Positions 6,350 to 8,764 of a stretch of DNA of 8,764 bases are shown here, piece by piece (the first letter of the stretch is position 1; each line of letters starts with the position of its first letter). The position numbers were made by a program, and so were the translations under genes. Source of the DNA: Actinobacteria bacterium UBA2184 (GTDB lineage Bacteria; Actinomycetota; Coriobacteriia; Anaerosomatales; Anaerosomataceae); the NCBI GenBank assembly GCA_002328745.1, contig DCVQ01000011.1, positions 1 to 8,764 of the forward strand. Direction: 5' to 3'. The notes under the pieces are model-generated. The model was not told the origin of the DNA. It did no database searches and saw nothing but the letters and a program-made list of their open reading frames with translations.

Positions 6350-8764
6350 CTACCCCCGCACTTCCGCGCCTACCGCGCCGCAGACCTTGCGGACCGCTTT
6401 GTCGTGAACCGGGCGCACCTCCTCGTCGGACAGCGTCCGGTCCGCAGCGCGATACGTGAGCGAGAACGCCACGCTCTTCATGCCCTTCGGCAGCCGGCGC
6501 GCATCCTCCGGCGCGTCTGCGGGGTCGCGGTAGACGTCGAAGAGCCGCACCGACTCCAGCAGGTTCCCGCCCGCCGAGCGCAGCGCGCCGGCGATCCGCT
6601 CGGCGGCGACATCCTCGGCCACCACCAGCGCGATGTCGAGCGACACCGCGGGGAAGCGCGGGATCTCGCTGAACGACACGCGCTCGTGCATGGCTGCCTT
6701 GATGAGCGCCTGCACCGAGATCTCGAAGAGCGTCACGGGGCCCACCGTCTCGTACGCGCCGAGCACGGCCGGGGCGACCTCGCCGAGCCAGCCCACCACG
6801 TCTCCGCCCACGATCACATCCGCGCTGCGTCCCGGCTGCAACCACGCGTGATCCGCCGCACGGACGCTCCATCGCGAGACGTGAAGCGCCTCCATCAGCG
6901 ACTCGAGAACGCCCTTGCCGTCGAAGAAGCCGAGCGTGTCCTCGAGAGCGTTCCACGAGGGACGGTGCCAGGCGCCCGCAAGCGCGCCGGCGGCCATGAG
7001 CCGCTCTTTGGGCTGCTTGCGCCCGTCGGCGGTCATGAACACGGTGCCCATCTCGTAGAGGTGCACGTCCGGTACGCCGCGGCGCTGGTTGTGCGATACG
7101 GCGCGAAGCAGGCTGGGCGCAAGCGTCCAGCGCATGACGGACTGCTCGCCCGACATCGGGTTGATCAGCTCCACGAGCACCTCGTCCGACGCGAGGGGCC
7201 ACGCAAGCCGCCCGAGATCGGCCGGATCGCCGAAGGAGTAGCCGATGTGCTCGTCGAGACCGGCGGCGCGCAGCGTCTCGCCGATGCGGTCGCGGAAGCG
7301 CTGCGCGTCGGTACGCATGCCGATACGCTCGCGCCCGCCCGGGCGCGTCGAGGTGATGTTCTCGAGGCCGAACAGCCGCGCGACCTCCTCGATGAGATCG
7401 ACCTCTCGCTCCAGGTCGGGCCTGAACGTCGGCACGATGCATGCGATCTCGTCGCCGTCGCCGCTCACGGTGATGCCGAGCGGCTCGAGAAGCTTCCTCA
7501 CCTCGGCGGAGGTGAGCGCCGTCCCGAGAAGCGCGTTCGCGCGCGACACCCGCAGCGCGAGCTCCAGCGGCGGCCGCTTGCCCGGGTATACGTCGATGAT
7601 GCCTGGTGCCACGGAGCCGCCGCCCACCTCGGCCATGAGCGCGGCCGCGCGTGCCGACGCGCGTGCGGCGAGGTCGGGATCGACCCCGCGCTCGAAGCGC
7701 AGCGACGACTCCGAGATGAGGCCGAGACGGCGGCTCGTGCGGCTGATCGAGGCGGTGTCGAAGCACGCCGACTCGAGGAGGATGTCCGTGGTGCCCTCCG
7801 AGACCTCGGTGGACTCGCCGCCCATCACGCCTGCGAGCGCGACGGGGCCGGAATCATCGGTGATGAGCAGCGTGTCGGAGACGAGCGTCCGGTCCTGGCC
7901 ATCGAGCGTGCGGATGGACTCGCCCTCGGCGGCGGCGCGCACGGTGATCGCCGCCACGCCGTCGCGCTTCGCCAGGCGCGCCAGGTCGAACGCGTGCAGC
8001 GGTTGCCCGAGCTCGAACATGACGTAGTTGGTCACGTCGACGATGTTGTTCACCGGCCGCGCGCCGGCCGCGGTCACGCGCTCGGCGAGCCACGCCGGGG
8101 ATGGGCCGATCTTCACGCCGCGGATCACGCGGGCGGTGTAGCGGGGGCACAGGTCGCCATCCGCGATCTCGACGCTCGCGAGGTCGGCGACGGGCGTGCC
8201 CGCCTCGGCGGGCTCTCCTGTGGGCACGGTGTACGGGACGCCGCTCACGGCGGCGACCTCGCGGGCCACGCCGGCCATCGAGAGGCAGTCCGGCCGGTTG
8301 GGCGTCACTTCGAGCTCCAGCACCGTGTCGGCCAGACCCCGATACTGCGCGAACGGGACGCCCACCGGCGCGTCGGCGGGCAGGATGAGCAGCCCGCTCG
8401 CGTCGCCGCCCACCTGAAGCTCGGTGGGCGAGCACATCATGCCCTGCGACTCGAGGCCCCGCAGCTTCGCCCGCTTGATGGTGATACCGCCGGGAAGCGT
8501 CGCTCCCACGCACGCCACGGGGACCTTGTCGCCCGCGACGAAGTTGCTCGCGCCGCAGACGATCTTCAGCGGCTCCGCGGCGCCCACATCCACCGTGCAG
8601 TACGAGAGCTTGTCGGCATCCGGGTGCTGCTCCTTCTCGAGTACCTGCCCCACGACCACGCCTTCGAGCGCCGCGCCGAGGGTGTGCACCGCCTCGACCT
8701 TGGTGCCGGTCATATCGAGGCGATCGCACAGCTGCTCGACCGGCAGCGTGATATCGACGAGGTC
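6350..8764 (-). CDS. pheT: Phenylalanine--tRNA ligase beta subunit, 5' end cut by window edge
   Basis: Beta chain of the cytoplasmic alpha2-beta2 enzyme that charges tRNA-Phe using ATP. The frame is open to the window edge: 804 residues are visible, starting DLVDITLPVEQLCDRLDMTG, which in this family lies roughly 10-15 residues after the start, so the Met at 8713 is internal. Domains in visible numbering: an EMAP-like tRNA-binding fold at about 37-142 (HPDADKLSYC, then GLESQGMMCS); the family hallmark EVTPNRPDCLSMAGVARE at about 152-169; the B3/B4 editing region at about 207-382 (NNIVDVTNYVMFELGQPLHAFD); B5 at about 402-472; a catalytic-like core at about 480-690 (INPMSGEQSVMR); and the ferredoxin-fold anticodon-binding domain at about 700-804 (FPAVSLDIALVV, ending in GAEVRG and TAG). 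All domains are present and length is normal for the family. pheS should lie just upstream, outside the window. The identification is secure. Confidence 0.98.
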   Translation of the reverse strand, partial: DLVDITLPVEQLCDRLDMTGTKVEAVHTLGAALEGVVVGQVLEKEQHPDADKLSYCTVDVGAAEPLKIVCGASNFVAGDKVPVACVGATLPGGITIKRAKLRGLESQGMMCSPTELQVGGDASGLLILPADAPVGVPFAQYRGLADTVLELEVTPNRPDCLSMAGVAREVAAVSGVPYTVPTGEPAEAGTPVADLASVEIADGDLCPRYTARVIRGVKIGPSPAWLAERVTAAGARPVNNIVDVTNYVMFELGQPLHAFDLARLAKRDGVAAITVRAAAEGESIRTLDGQDRTLVSDTLLITDDSGPVALAGVMGGESTEVSEGTTDILLESACFDTASISRTSRRLGLISESSLRFERGVDPDLAARASARAAALMAEVGGGSVAPGIIDVYPGKRPPLELALRVSRANALLGTALTSAEVRKLLEPLGITVSGDGDEIACIVPTFRPDLEREVDLIEEVARLFGLENITSTRPGGRERIGMRTDAQRFRDRIGETLRAAGLDEHIGYSFGDPADLGRLAWPLASDEVLVELINPMSGEQSVMRWTLAPSLLRAVSHNQRRGVPDVHLYEMGTVFMTADGRKQPKERLMAAGALAGAWHRPSWNALEDTLGFFDGKGVLESLMEALHVSRWSVRAADHAWLQPGRSADVIVGGDVVGWLGEVAPAVLGAYETVGPVTLFEISVQALIKAAMHERVSFSEIPRFPAVSLDIALVVAEDVAAERIAGALRSAGGNLLESVRLFDVYRDPADAPEDARRLPKGMKSVAFSLTYRAADRTLSDEEVRPVHDKAVRKVCGAVGAEVRG

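Noticed and set aside
6267..7766. 499-codon minus-strand frame overlapping the pheT 3' half
   Set aside because: An out-of-frame, arginine-rich translation of pheT; the pheT frame carries all conserved domains.
1..8764. Mobile elements, CRISPR arrays, tRNA or rRNA genes
   Set aside because: No repeat array, transposase-like reading frame, terminal inverted repeats or RNA gene signature was seen; nearly all bases belong to the eight housekeeping genes.

Overview
The window is a continuous block of eight genes, all read from the minus strand, and it belongs to core metabolism rather than to an accessory region. In transcription order (high to low coordinate) they are: pheT (5' end cut by the window edge), then argC, argJ, argB, argD, argF, argR and argG (3' end cut by the window edge). 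The DNA is GC-rich, and its third codon positions are so GC-biased that long empty frames open opposite most genes. The order pheT-argCJBDFRG matches the pheST-argCJBDFRGH neighbourhood known from mycobacteria and other Actinobacteria. With the protein character, this suggests a high-GC actinomycetote, possibly a deep-branching or coriobacterial-type lineage. That placement is inference; no marker in the window fixes it.

Layout: 8764-6350 holds the phenylalanyl-tRNA synthetase beta subunit, open at its 5' end. 6349-6189 is the only sizeable intergenic region (161 bp). It contains an AT-rich island, a small inverted repeat, a good sigma70-type promoter (TTGACG, 17 bp, TATGGT) and possible ArgR half-sites overlapping the -35 side. 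From 6188 downward the arg genes are packed with gaps of 34 bp or less. Two pairs overlap (argJ/argB by 4 bp, argD/argF by 1 bp), as expected for one translationally coupled operon transcribed from the promoter near 6220-6250.

Pathway: ArgJ makes N-acetylglutamate while releasing ornithine. ArgB phosphorylates it, ArgC reduces it to the semialdehyde, and ArgD transaminates it to N-acetylornithine. ArgJ recycles the acetyl group, ArgF carbamoylates ornithine to citrulline, and ArgG starts conversion of citrulline to arginine. ArgR, encoded inside the operon, is the arginine-dependent repressor. No argA or argE is seen, which fits the cyclic (acetyl-recycling) route. argH is expected just beyond the low-coordinate edge but is not in view.

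I found no evidence for a previously undescribed system. The points worth a second look are modest: the argC promoter/operator region, a C-terminal tail on ArgB, small motif variants in ArgF, ArgB and ArgD, and the inverted repeat between pheT and argC.
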